A stretch of 64,000 bases of DNA, taken from Acidovorax sp. sic0104 (GTDB lineage: Bacteria > Pseudomonadota > Gammaproteobacteria > Burkholderiales > Burkholderiaceae_C). A program made the translations under genes and the position numbers. The stretch lies in assembly GCF_019219095.1 (NCBI RefSeq), contig NZ_JAHUWH010000018.1, positions 1 to 64,000 on the forward strand, written 5' to 3'. Within the stretch, counting starts at the first letter, position 1; each line of letters begins with the position of its first letter. The notes beneath the pieces were generated by a model. That model was not told the DNA's origin and searched no databases. It saw only the letters and a program-made list of their open reading frames with translations. Positions 8,083 through 15,252 of the stretch are shown here, in pieces.

Positions 8083-9234
8083 ATGAGCACTCCGTCCTTC
8101 CCCAGCAAGCTGCCCAACGTCGGCACCACCATCTTCACCGTGATGTCTGCCCTGGCCACCGAACACAAGGCCGTCAACCTGGGCCAGGGCTTTCCGGACT
8201 TTGAATGCGCCCCCGAGCTGGTGAACGCCGTCACCGCTGCCATGCAGGCCGGCCACAACCAATACCCGCCCATGCCCGGCGTGCCCGCGCTGCGCGAGGC
8301 CGTGGCCCGCAAGATCGAGGCGCTGCACGGACGCGCCTACAACCCCCACACCGAAATCACCATCACCGCAGGCGCCACGCAGGCCATCATCACCGCGATT
8401 CTGGCCATCGTGCACGCAGGCGATGAGGTCATCGTGCTCGACCCCTGCTACGACAGCTATGTGCCCAACATCGAGCTGGCCGGTGGCAAGGCCGTGCGCG
8501 TGCCGCTCACACCCGGCAGCTTCCGCCCCGACTTCGCCAAGATCAGCGCCGCCATCACGCCCCGCACCCGCGCCATCCTCATCAACAGCCCGCACAACCC
8601 CAGCGCCACCATCTGGACGGACGAGGAAATGCGCCAGCTCGAAGACCTGCTCGCCCCCACCGACATCCTGCTCATCAGCGACGAGGTGTACGAGCACATG
8701 GTGTTCGACGGCGCCGAGCACCAGAGCGCCGCGCGCTTTGCAGGCCTCGCCTCACGGGCCTTCATCGTCTCGAGCTTTGGCAAGACCTTCCACGTCACCG
8801 GCTGGAAAGTCGGCACCGTGGCCGCCCCCGCAGCCCTGACGGCCGAATTCCGCAAGGTGCACCAGTTCAACGTGTTCACTGTCAACACGCCCATGCAGCA
8901 CGGCCTGGCCGCCTACCTGCAAGACCCCACGCCCTACCTGCAGCTGCCCGCGTTCTACCAGGCCAAGCGCGATCTTTTCCGCGAAGGGCTGGCAGGCTCA
9001 CGCTTCAAGCTGCTGCCCAGCACGGGCAGCTATTTCCAGTGCGTGGACATTTCGGCGATCAGCGATTTGAACGAGGCCGATTTCTGCCAGTGGCTCACCC
9101 GCGAGGTGGGCGTGGCGGCGATTCCGCTGTCAGCGTTCTATGGCGACGGGTTTGACCAGCGCGTGGTGCGGTTCTGCTTTGCCAAGAAGGACGAGACGCT
9201 GCGCGCTGCGCTGGAGCGTTTGCGCAAGCTGTGA
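8083..9234 (+). CDS. PLP-dependent aminotransferase (YbdL/methionine aminotransferase-like)
   Basis: The product is 383 aa, fold-type I subgroup. Lys234 in SSFGKTFHVTGWKVG binds pyridoxal phosphate. NSPHNPSA is the substrate-carboxylate and PLP-binding region, and SDEVYEHMVFD holds the conserved Asp and Tyr. The protein resembles YbdL and KAT-like enzymes, which transaminate methionine, aromatic residues or kynurenine, rather than AspC. It stands alone downstream of cysB, separated by the repeat. The exact amino donor is not determinable. Confidence 0.85.
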   Translation: MSTPSFPSKLPNVGTTIFTVMSALATEHKAVNLGQGFPDFECAPELVNAVTAAMQAGHNQYPPMPGVPALREAVARKIEALHGRAYNPHTEITITAGATQAIITAILAIVHAGDEVIVLDPCYDSYVPNIELAGGKAVRVPLTPGSFRPDFAKISAAITPRTRAILINSPHNPSATIWTDEEMRQLEDLLAPTDILLISDEVYEHMVFDGAEHQSAARFAGLASRAFIVSSFGKTFHVTGWKVGTVAAPAALTAEFRKVHQFNVFTVNTPMQHGLAAYLQDPTPYLQLPAFYQAKRDLFREGLAGSRFKLLPSTGSYFQCVDISAISDLNEADFCQWLTREVGVAAIPLSAFYGDGFDQRVVRFCFAKKDETLRAALERLRKL

Positions 9235-9244
9235 GGGGCTGACC

Positions 9245-9679
9245 GTGGGTGCACTGAATTTTTCGGCCCCGCGCATCGTCGCGCCGACGCCGGCCAACAA
9301 GCTGTTGCCGTTTGAAAAGGCGCTGCTTGATGCCACGGCTGCCGCACTGCCCGCCGCCGATGCCCGCCTGCTGGCGCAGCAGGTGCTCTGCATCAACAAC
9401 ATCCGCCGCGTCTCGGACTGGAAGCAGATCGAGCTCTACAGCAAACGCTGGCTGTGGCACCGGTGGCCAGCGGGCGTGCTGTTTGTCCGCAAGGAAAAGT
9501 TTCGCTTGGCCACCGTGTCGTGCAGGTTCGGCGTCCAAGACGCGCACATCGAGGTCTGGGCGGTGGATGGCCATGTGTCTGCGCTCAGCGCCTCCACGGG
9601 CCTGAGCGGCCTGTCCATCGCCGGGCCGCTGAGCATCCTGGCGGTAGATCCGGGCGTTCAGAAAACCCGCATCTCATAA
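9245..9679 (+). CDS. Conserved hypothetical protein, soluble, 144 aa
   Basis: I do not recognise the family. The GTG at 9245 is chosen because GAGGGG lies six bases before it; an ATG-initiated longer frame would run deep into the aminotransferase gene. The protein has no signal peptide or membrane segment. It carries a helical first half (FEKALLDATAAALPAADARLLAQQ) and a beta-rich second half with ELYSKRW, FRLATVSCRFG and HIEVWAVDG. It starts 10 bp after the aminotransferase stop and is probably cotranscribed with it. Confidence 0.65.
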   Translation: MGALNFSAPRIVAPTPANKLLPFEKALLDATAAALPAADARLLAQQVLCINNIRRVSDWKQIELYSKRWLWHRWPAGVLFVRKEKFRLATVSCRFGVQDAHIEVWAVDGHVSALSASTGLSGLSIAGPLSILAVDPGVQKTRIS

Positions 9680-9733
9680 AAATGGGCTGTACCGCGCTCC
9701 CAATGGGCGCCAACAGCTACTAGATAGATAGCA
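9679..9733. repeat. Dispersed hairpin repeat, family A, copy 1
   Basis: A GCGC...GCGC stem is followed by AGCTACTAGATAGATAGC, one of nine related elements in the window. It starts at the stop codon of the 144-aa gene and lies between convergent genes, where it may contribute to termination. Confidence 0.7.
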
Positions 9734-9774
9734 AACACCTGCACAGCCCGCAGGTGCCTGCAGCGCCGGCCCCC

Positions 9775-10680
9775 TCACCGGGCAGTCTGCCTGGCCAGCC
9801 ACACCCCCGCAGCCGCCAGCGCCATGCCCGCCAGCGCCCAGCCGCTGAGCGTCTCTCCAAACACGGCCCAGGCGATCAGCGCGGTCGTGGGCGGGGTCAG
9901 GTAGAACAGGCTGGCCACGTTCACCGCGCCGCCGCGGCGGATCAGCACATTCAGCAAACTGACGGCGCCCAGGGACAGCACCAGCACCAGCCAGCCCAGT
10001 GCGAACAGGAACTCGCCGCTCCATGTGATCGCCATGGTTTCGGTGGCATAGGCCAGCACCGCCATGGCAACCGCACACGGCAGGTACTGGATCACCGAGC
10101 CCGTGCGCAGGTCGAACGAGGGGCAGAACCGCTTTTGGTACAGCGTTCCCGCCGTGATGCCCAGCAACGCCACCAGGGCGGGCAGCAGCATGCCCGCCAA
10201 GGCACCGGCGGGCACGGTCGCCACCTTGCCCGCCACCACCAGCGCCACGCCGCTGAACCCCAACCCCAGCCCAACCCACTGCGCGGGCCCCACCTTCTCG
10301 CCCAGCAAGGCGCCCGCGACCAGCGCGGTCAACAGAGGCTGCAAGCCCACGACGAGTGCCGTGATGCCCGACGGCAACCCGTGGCCGATGGCCATGAACA
10401 CCCCGCCCAGGTACAGGCCATGCACCAGCAGGCCCGACATTGCGATGTGCCCCCAGGCCCTGCCTGCCGGGGGCCAGGGCGCGCGCGCCAGGGCCACCAC
10501 GGCCAGCATGAGCACGGTGACGATGGCAAAGCGCAGCCCCAGGAAGGTCAGCGGCTCGATGTAGGGCAAGCCCAGCTTGGCACCGATGAAGCCCGTGCTC
10601 CAGAGCGCGACAAACAGCAACGGGGCGATTGAATCCAGCGGATTCGAGACGGGGGACTGGTGCGGTGTTGCCTGGGTCAT
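9775..10680 (-). CDS. EamA/DMT-family transporter
   Basis: The product is 301 aa, an inner-membrane protein with about ten hydrophobic segments arranged as two EamA repeats (first about residues 20-150, second about 165-295). Family members export amino acids or other metabolites or take up small polar solutes. PLLFVALWSTGFIGAKLGLPYIEPLTF contains the usual WSTGF and PLTF-like motifs of the first repeat. It is convergent with the upstream hypothetical gene and followed upstream by a long gene-free stretch. The substrate is unknown. Confidence 0.85.
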   Translation of the reverse strand: MTQATPHQSPVSNPLDSIAPLLFVALWSTGFIGAKLGLPYIEPLTFLGLRFAIVTVLMLAVVALARAPWPPAGRAWGHIAMSGLLVHGLYLGGVFMAIGHGLPSGITALVVGLQPLLTALVAGALLGEKVGPAQWVGLGLGFSGVALVVAGKVATVPAGALAGMLLPALVALLGITAGTLYQKRFCPSFDLRTGSVIQYLPCAVAMAVLAYATETMAITWSGEFLFALGWLVLVLSLGAVSLLNVLIRRGGAVNVASLFYLTPPTTALIAWAVFGETLSGWALAGMALAAAGVWLARQTAR

Positions 10681-11163
10681 GGGGTGTGAAGATGAAGCGC
10701 CTGCCTGCGGCGGTCACACCGGACTTGGGAGAAGACCAAGGCAGCGGGAGTACGGCTGAGGGCCAGCCAATCATCGCACCGTCTGCCCGGTCACTGGGGC
10801 TGCGCCCGCATGCACTGGTCGCACACCCATTCACCATCCAGGCACAAGCAACTGCCAGAACGCCGTGATGAACCGGCCCAATGCCCCCGCCGGGCCCACA
10901 CATGTGCAGACTGCGCGGTATAAAGGCGCAGGACCAGCGCTGTGGGTGAGCGCGGCACAGGCACAAGCCAAAAAATACAAGAAAAAACACTGCCTTGCGC
11001 GCATCCGCAAAGCGCCGAAAGCTACTTATTTGATAGCGCATCAATAGCACACTTCCGCGTCCCCAGCAGAAAGAGCGGGTGTGAACAGCCCCACCATCTG
11101 CCCACACCCTCCCTTTGCAAACGAGCCAACGGCAGGTGCCGACGCGCCAACGGACAACACGCG
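10681..11163. other. Gene-free stretch between EamA and the ATP-grasp operon
   Basis: About 480 bp lie between the start of the EamA gene and the stop of the ATP-grasp gene. It holds one family A repeat (10981-11036) and presumably the EamA promoter. Short frames here lack coding character, and no further gene or structured RNA is evident. Confidence 0.5.
10981..11036. repeat. Dispersed hairpin repeat, family A, copy 2
   Basis: It shows the GCGC...GCGC block followed by GCTACTTATTTGATAGC, identical in its core to the copy at 37955. An A-rich flank precedes it. Confidence 0.7.
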
Positions 11164-12699
11164 CTAGCCCGCAGCCACCGCCAGGCCCAGGGCGGGCTGG
11201 TGATCCAGGCCGCCCATCACGCGGCTGTTGCTGAAGCGCTGCTCCACCTGCCTGAGGAAATGGGTGAGCAGCAAGCGGTACAGGCCATCGCCCAAGGCTG
11301 CGTCCTCCACCCCCACATCGAGGTTCGGGTTGTCATTGATCTCGATCACGTACACCCCGGACGCCGTGGCCTTCAGGTCCACGCCATAGAAACCATGGCC
11401 CACCAGGCGGGCAGAGCTGACTGCCGCCGCCAACACCTGCGGGGGCACCTGGTCCAGCGGCACGGCCTGCACCCGGCCTTCGGTGTACTTGCCGTTGGCC
11501 GTGTGTTGCAGGATCTGCCAGTGGCCGTCGCACATGAAGTACTTCGCTGCAAAGATGGCCTGGCCTGCCAGCACGCCGATGCGCCAGTCGAAGTCGGTGT
11601 ACATGAACTCCTGCACGAGGATGATTTCCGACTCCTTGAGCATCTCCCGGGCGATGCCATGCAGCTGTTCAAAGTTCTCCGCCTTTTTCACACTGCGGCT
11701 GAACGCGCCGTCCGGCACCTTCACCACCACCGGGTAGGCCAGCCGGTGCTGCATGTCGGCCAGCGTGCGGCGGCTGACCATGTGCGTGAGCGGGGTGGCA
11801 ATGGCATGCTCGCGAAGCAGCTCCGCCAGAAAAGCCTTGTTGGTGCAGCGCAGGATGGACGCGGGATCGTCGATGACCGGCATGCCCTCCGCCATGGCTT
11901 TGCGCGCGAACTGGAAGGTGTGGTGGGTCACGGCCGTGGTCTCGCGGATGAAGAGTGCATCAAACTGGGTCAGCCGCGCCAAGTCCTTTTTTTCGATCAG
12001 CTCCACGGCAATGCCCATCTCCTGCCCCACATCGACCAGCTTGCGCAGGGTCTTGAGGTTGGACGGCGGCAAACGATCGTGCGGGTCGTGCAGCACCGCC
12101 AGGTCCATGCGCGGCTGGGGCATCGCGATCATGGGGCGCCAGCTACGCCGTGTGTACTGGAGCAGGGCTTGCACAAAGACCTCGTCGCGCGCGGCATCGA
12201 CATCGCGCAGGTCCAGCGCCTGCAGGCCACCGATCTGCCAATGGGCCGAGTGCTCCTGCCTCTCCAGCGTGACCTCCATCAGCGGGCAACGGAACAGCTC
12301 GAAGCTTTTGCGAGCCAGCGCGGCCAGTGCCGGGTCGTCCATGATCCCGAAGAAGACATGCAGCGTCAGTGTGTTCACCGAGCGCGGTATCTCCTTGAGA
12401 GGGCCAATCAGCCGGTTCAGCTGCGCCAGCGCCGACGGCTCGATGCGTTTGCGCTGCAGGCTCAGGATGGTGTCCACACTCGGCGTTACGCGGTCACCAC
12501 GCGCCTCGGCCAGCAGCGAGCAGTAGTAGCCCATGCTGAGGTAGCCGTAGCTCCTGCACAGGTTGGTGACCTTGCGCACGCGCCCACGGTGCAGCGGCTG
12601 TTCTGCAACGAATTGCTCTGCCGTGATGACCTTGATGTCGGGCTGGCTCCATCGAAAGTCGGCCAGCTTCTCCACCACGATGACATGTTCTGAGGACAA
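11164..12699 (-). CDS. RLAN-domain RimK-type ATP-grasp ligase
   Basis: The product is 511 aa. Residues 1 to about 165 match the RLAN domain (RimK-like ATP-grasp N-terminal) with KVTNLCRSYGYLSMGYYCS (43-61). The ATP-grasp fold covers about 285-490, with candidate ATP-binding Lys288 and Lys327, QEF near 363-365 and the Mg-binding EINDNPN (Glu453, Asn455, Asn457). RimK-type enzymes form amide bonds between an acyl phosphate and an amino group on peptides or small metabolites. The TTG start at 12699 follows GGAAAG and lies 1 bp past the upstream stop. The gene is last in a five-gene overlapping operon whose GNAT/C39 partner recurs with RLAN proteins. The substrate is unknown. Confidence 0.85.
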   Translation of the reverse strand: MSSEHVIVVEKLADFRWSQPDIKVITAEQFVAEQPLHRGRVRKVTNLCRSYGYLSMGYYCSLLAEARGDRVTPSVDTILSLQRKRIEPSALAQLNRLIGPLKEIPRSVNTLTLHVFFGIMDDPALAALARKSFELFRCPLMEVTLERQEHSAHWQIGGLQALDLRDVDAARDEVFVQALLQYTRRSWRPMIAMPQPRMDLAVLHDPHDRLPPSNLKTLRKLVDVGQEMGIAVELIEKKDLARLTQFDALFIRETTAVTHHTFQFARKAMAEGMPVIDDPASILRCTNKAFLAELLREHAIATPLTHMVSRRTLADMQHRLAYPVVVKVPDGAFSRSVKKAENFEQLHGIAREMLKESEIILVQEFMYTDFDWRIGVLAGQAIFAAKYFMCDGHWQILQHTANGKYTEGRVQAVPLDQVPPQVLAAAVSSARLVGHGFYGVDLKATASGVYVIEINDNPNLDVGVEDAALGDGLYRLLLTHFLRQVEQRFSNSRVMGGLDHQPALGLAVAAG

Positions 12700-12700
12700 T

Positions 12701-13819
12701 TTATTTCTTTCCAGAAAGGATGACGGCCGCAGTGCGCCCACGGCGCCCATACCTTGCGACTTTCTTGAATTCGCTCCAGCTGATGGACACACCGCCGTCC
12801 GGATCACCGGAACGTGCCATGGGGTCCAGCAGGCGAAACACCGCACCGTCGAAGCCTGTGATGACCACCCAGTGCGGCGTCTTTTCCCGGTGCAGGCGCC
12901 ACAAGCTGATGGGCACAATGGGCAGGCGCCCCGCCCGCAACTGCTCGATCACGCTGTCGGGCGACACCGGCCGCGCATGGATAGGCACCTGGCGCGCCTC
13001 CAGCGCCGCCCTGAAGTCGTTCTCCACCAACTGGATCACGTCCTTCTTGCGGGGGTCGCGCACGCTGTCCATGAACAGCGAGGCACCGGCAGCCGCATAC
13101 ACCGACACCTCAAAGCCGTGGGCCAGCGCGGCATGCGCCAACCCAAAAGGCCCACACCCGCCATGGCCTGCGGCCATGAACACCGTGGTGGCCTCGCGCC
13201 ACAGGCGGATCTCGGCCGCCTGGTTCACCGGCATGGCCGGGTCCATGGCGGACATCGCCATCAGCAGCGCACAGGGGCCGCAGGTGAAGTCCAGCGTCTG
13301 CGCATAGTGGCGCACCTGGAGCGACGCCGCTGCCTGGGCCAATGCGCCATCGAACAGGTCCTTCTGAAAGCACAGGGCCTGTTCGCCATCCTCGTAGTAA
13401 GCGGTTTTGCAACCGGTGTGCACAAAGCCGTGGCGCGCAAACAGACGGTGCGCCGACAGGTTGCGAGCCCTGCTCTCCAGCCGCAGCACCGCGCAGCCCG
13501 CATCACGCGCACCCTGGATTGCCGCCGCCAGCAGCCGGCTGGCCACGCCCGCGCGCCGCACGGACGGTGCCACTGCAATGGAGTACAGGCGTGCCACGGA
13601 CGATCCTTCGCGGCGCAATACCACGCAGGCTCCACCCAATGTCTGCCCCGATCGGACCACCAGCACGCGGGCCGAGGGGCTCAACAACAGATGCCCCCAG
13701 CTCCTGCGCGAAATCCTGTCGCTGGAGAACGCGGCGTTTTCCAGCTGTTCCAATGCCGGCAAATCCGCAGGGCACGCCGTTGAGACGCCCCGCACATCGG
13801 TCGATGGTTGACGCTTCAC
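12701..13819 (-). CDS. GNAT acetyltransferase fused to C39-like papain-fold peptidase
   Basis: The product is 372 aa with two domains. Residues 15-155 are a GNAT N-acetyltransferase with the acetyl-CoA loop VAPSVRRAGVASRLL (83-97). Residues 165-370 are a C39/papain-like domain with Cys180 in FTCGPCALLMA, His316 in TPHWVVITG and Asp332 in LLDPM as a plausible triad. The GTG start overlaps the stop of the preceding membrane peptide (GTGA), with GAGGA six bases upstream. It is translationally coupled at both sides and paired with an RLAN ATP-grasp ligase. The combination suggests acetylation, ligation and trimming of one peptide or amino-acid conjugate, although the reaction is unproven. Confidence 0.85.
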   Translation of the reverse strand: MKRQPSTDVRGVSTACPADLPALEQLENAAFSSDRISRRSWGHLLLSPSARVLVVRSGQTLGGACVVLRREGSSVARLYSIAVAPSVRRAGVASRLLAAAIQGARDAGCAVLRLESRARNLSAHRLFARHGFVHTGCKTAYYEDGEQALCFQKDLFDGALAQAAASLQVRHYAQTLDFTCGPCALLMAMSAMDPAMPVNQAAEIRLWREATTVFMAAGHGGCGPFGLAHAALAHGFEVSVYAAAGASLFMDSVRDPRKKDVIQLVENDFRAALEARQVPIHARPVSPDSVIEQLRAGRLPIVPISLWRLHREKTPHWVVITGFDGAVFRLLDPMARSGDPDGGVSISWSEFKKVARYGRRGRTAAVILSGKK

Positions 13820-13938
13820 GGGCAGTCCTCACGGGGCCGCTGCGCCTTGCGGTCAGACAGCTTCAATGCCACCCACCCCACCCCGATCGGAACCACGAGC
13901 ACCAGCACGGCCATCAGCAATGCGATCCAATCAGCCAT
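13816..13938 (-). CDS. 40-aa single-pass membrane peptide coupled to the GNAT/C39 gene
   Basis: This small frame starts MADWIALLMAVLVLVVPIG, a hydrophobic segment of about 24 residues, and ends in a charged tail (KLSDRKAQRPREDCP). Its stop overlaps the GTG of the GNAT/C39 gene by 4 bp, and its ATG overlaps the stop of the frame upstream by 8 bp. GGAG lies about ten bases before the ATG. The chained overlaps and membrane-peptide composition support a real gene. It may anchor the soluble enzymes at the membrane, or be their substrate or regulator; neither is shown. Confidence 0.65.
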   Translation of the reverse strand: MADWIALLMAVLVLVVPIGVGWVALKLSDRKAQRPREDCP

Positions 13939-14035
13939 GGCGCACCAGCTCCGGGCCCATGCCACGCAGGGCGCTGCGCACAAAGCCAGCCTCAATGGTT
14001 TGGCACCTTTGCGCGCTGCAATCGTTCAATGACAT
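13931..14035 (-). CDS. 34-aa small ORF in the ATP-grasp operon
   Basis: The frame starts MSLNDCSAQRCQTIEAGFV and ends LVRHG. It overlaps the 112-aa frame by 10 bp and the 40-aa membrane frame by 8 bp. A GGGGG stretch lies about seven bases upstream. It has two cysteines near the N-terminus and no membrane segment. Its frame stays open upstream through the 112-aa gene, so openness alone is weak evidence. It is supported mainly by the unbroken chain of coupled starts and stops. Its short size makes it a candidate substrate peptide for the ligase, which is inference. Confidence 0.42.
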   Translation of the reverse strand: MSLNDCSAQRCQTIEAGFVRSALRGMGPELVRHG

Positions 14036-14364
14036 GAAAGCGCCCCCGCGCAAGAACCGCTGGCCGCGCAGCCAATCTCGAGCTGCGGCAGGCCAGAGGC
14101 CAGGCAACGCTTGGCACTCTCCAGGTCGCGCCTCAGGATGTACAAGGTGCCCTTGGCCGTGTGGCGGGGCACGTCGAACGCCAGGCTGTATCCGCGCAGC
14201 TGTCGCCCCAGCACGGCCTGCAGCCTTGCACGCAGGCTTTGCCCATCGGCAAACGGCGTGGTGAACGCAACGAGCACCAACGCGGTGGGCTCGCCATCGC
14301 TCTCGCCCAGAGGCAACAGGGATATCCGGTGCAAGCCCATACTGGGACAACTCTTCATGAGCAT
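14026..14364 (-). CDS. Hypothetical protein, 112 aa, Cys-containing C-terminus
   Basis: This is the first gene of the ATP-grasp operon. Possible starts are ATG at 14364, 14358 or 14340; none has a strong ribosome-binding site, and 14340 gives MGLHRISLLPLGESDGEP. The middle (GQSLRARLQAVLGRQLRGYSLAFDVP) looks like a mixed alpha/beta fold, and the end is Cys-rich (LEIGCAASGSCAGALSCH). The family is not recognised. GC-rich third positions favour coding. It begins 76 bp after a KdpE-like tandem repeat, which may control the whole operon. Confidence 0.5.
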   Translation of the reverse strand: MLMKSCPSMGLHRISLLPLGESDGEPTALVLVAFTTPFADGQSLRARLQAVLGRQLRGYSLAFDVPRHTAKGTLYILRRDLESAKRCLASGLPQLEIGCAASGSCAGALSCH

Positions 14365-14370
14365 GTTTTC

Positions 14371-14404
14371 GCCACACGGAGCCCCCGGCGGGGGCGCTTG
14401 TGGC
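14371..14404 (-). promoter_or_regulatory. Stem-loop in the leader of the ATP-grasp operon
   Basis: GCCACA (14371-14376) pairs with TGTGGC (14399-14404), and GCCCCC pairs with GGGGGC inside around a three-base loop. The hairpin lies 6 bp before the earliest start codon. It could act as an attenuator or sequester the translation start. No U-run follows, so simple termination is unlikely. Confidence 0.45.
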
Positions 14405-14439
14405 CGGTGTTGAACATGCTTTCAGTCTAGGAAATCCGG

Positions 14440-14460
14440 CGTAAATCGTTCGTAAAAAAT
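14440..14460 (-). promoter_or_regulatory. Putative KdpE box upstream of the ATP-grasp operon
   Basis: The forward strand reads CGTAAATCGTTCGTAAAAA; on the transcribed strand it is two TTTACG half-sites with an 11-bp period. The same arrangement precedes the kdp operon. It ends 76 bp upstream of the first ATG, against 79 bp for kdp. A TAGACT hexamer downstream is a possible -10. The regulator assignment is inferred from the match and from adjacency to kdpE. Confidence 0.55.
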
Positions 14461-14524
14461 GCGGGGGCCAACATCAAATCGCTGTCAATCCAGCGGGGCT
14501 CCCCACGCATGTGCGCGGGTGCGC

Positions 14525-14542
14525 AGGGCTGGCGCCAGCCCT
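14525..14542. terminator. Palindrome at the kdpE stop codon
   Basis: AGGGCTGGCGCCAGCCCT is a perfect 18-bp palindrome that overlaps the kdpE stop. It has no loop and no U-run, so it may only pause or protect the transcript end, leaving read-through into the next operon possible. Confidence 0.35.
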
Positions 14543-15245
14543 ACACCGCCAGCCGGTATCCCACCCCCGACTCGGTGAGCAGATGGCGGGGCTGCGCGGG
14601 GTCGGCCTCCAGCTTTTGGCGCAGGTGCCCCATGTAGATGCGCAGGTAGTGGCTCTGGTCCGACCGCATGGGCCCCCACACCTCGCGCAGCAGCTGCTTT
14701 TGGGTGATGACCCGCCCCGCATTGGCCACCAGCACCATGAGCATGCGGTACTCGGTGGGGGTCAGGTGCACCTCCACACCCGCCTTGCGCACCAGGCGCG
14801 CACTGCGGTCCACCTCGACATCGCCGAAATGGAACAGGGGCTCCGCCGCCTCCTGCACCAGCCCGTTGCCGGTGGCGGCGCGGGGCCTGCGCAGGTTGGC
14901 CCGCACCCGCGCCAGCAACTCGCCGGTGCCAAAGGGTTTGGTGAGGTAGTCGTCAGCACCCGCGTCGAGTGCCGCGATCTTGTCGGTCTCATCGGTGCGT
15001 GCGGACAGCACGATGATGGGCACGGCGGACCAGCCCCGCACATCGCGGATGAGCTCCACCCCATCGCCATCGGGCAGCCCCAGGTCCAGCACCAGCAGGT
15101 CGGGGTGGCGGGTGCCTGCGGCAGACAGGCCCTCGCGCAGGGTTCCCGCCTCGTGCACCTGCCAGCCCTCGGCCTCCAGCGCGCTGCGCACAAAGCGCCG
15201 GATCTGCGGCTCATCCTCGATCACCAAAACGGTACGTATCTGCAT
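14541..15245 (-). CDS. kdpE: Potassium-responsive response regulator
   Basis: The product is 234 aa, OmpR/PhoB class. The receiver domain has the acidic pair in VIEDEP, phospho-acceptor Asp54 in LLVLDLGLPDGDG, and Lys in TKPFG. The winged-helix DNA-binding domain covers about 130-234 (HLTPTEYRMLMVLV, VWGPMRSDQSHYLRIYMGHLRQKLE). When phosphorylated by KdpD it activates kdpFABC under K+ limitation or osmotic upshift. It starts 7 bp after the kdpD stop. Tandem repeats suited to this class occur upstream of the kdp operon and again just downstream of kdpE. Confidence 0.95.
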   Translation of the reverse strand: MQIRTVLVIEDEPQIRRFVRSALEAEGWQVHEAGTLREGLSAAGTRHPDLLVLDLGLPDGDGVELIRDVRGWSAVPIIVLSARTDETDKIAALDAGADDYLTKPFGTGELLARVRANLRRPRAATGNGLVQEAAEPLFHFGDVEVDRSARLVRKAGVEVHLTPTEYRMLMVLVANAGRVITQKQLLREVWGPMRSDQSHYLRIYMGHLRQKLEADPAQPRHLLTESGVGYRLAV

Positions 15246-15252
15246 TGTTTTC

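Noticed and set aside
10681-11163. Short + strand frames in the gap between EamA and the ATP-grasp gene
   Set aside because: No ribosome-binding sites, no codon bias and no recognisable product; one frame crosses a family A repeat.
13931-14377. 148-codon frame overlapping the 112-aa gene and ending with the 34-aa ORF
   Set aside because: Its upstream part is Arg/His/Trp-rich shadow sequence of the 112-aa frame; only the short 3' piece with its own coupled start was kept, at low confidence.
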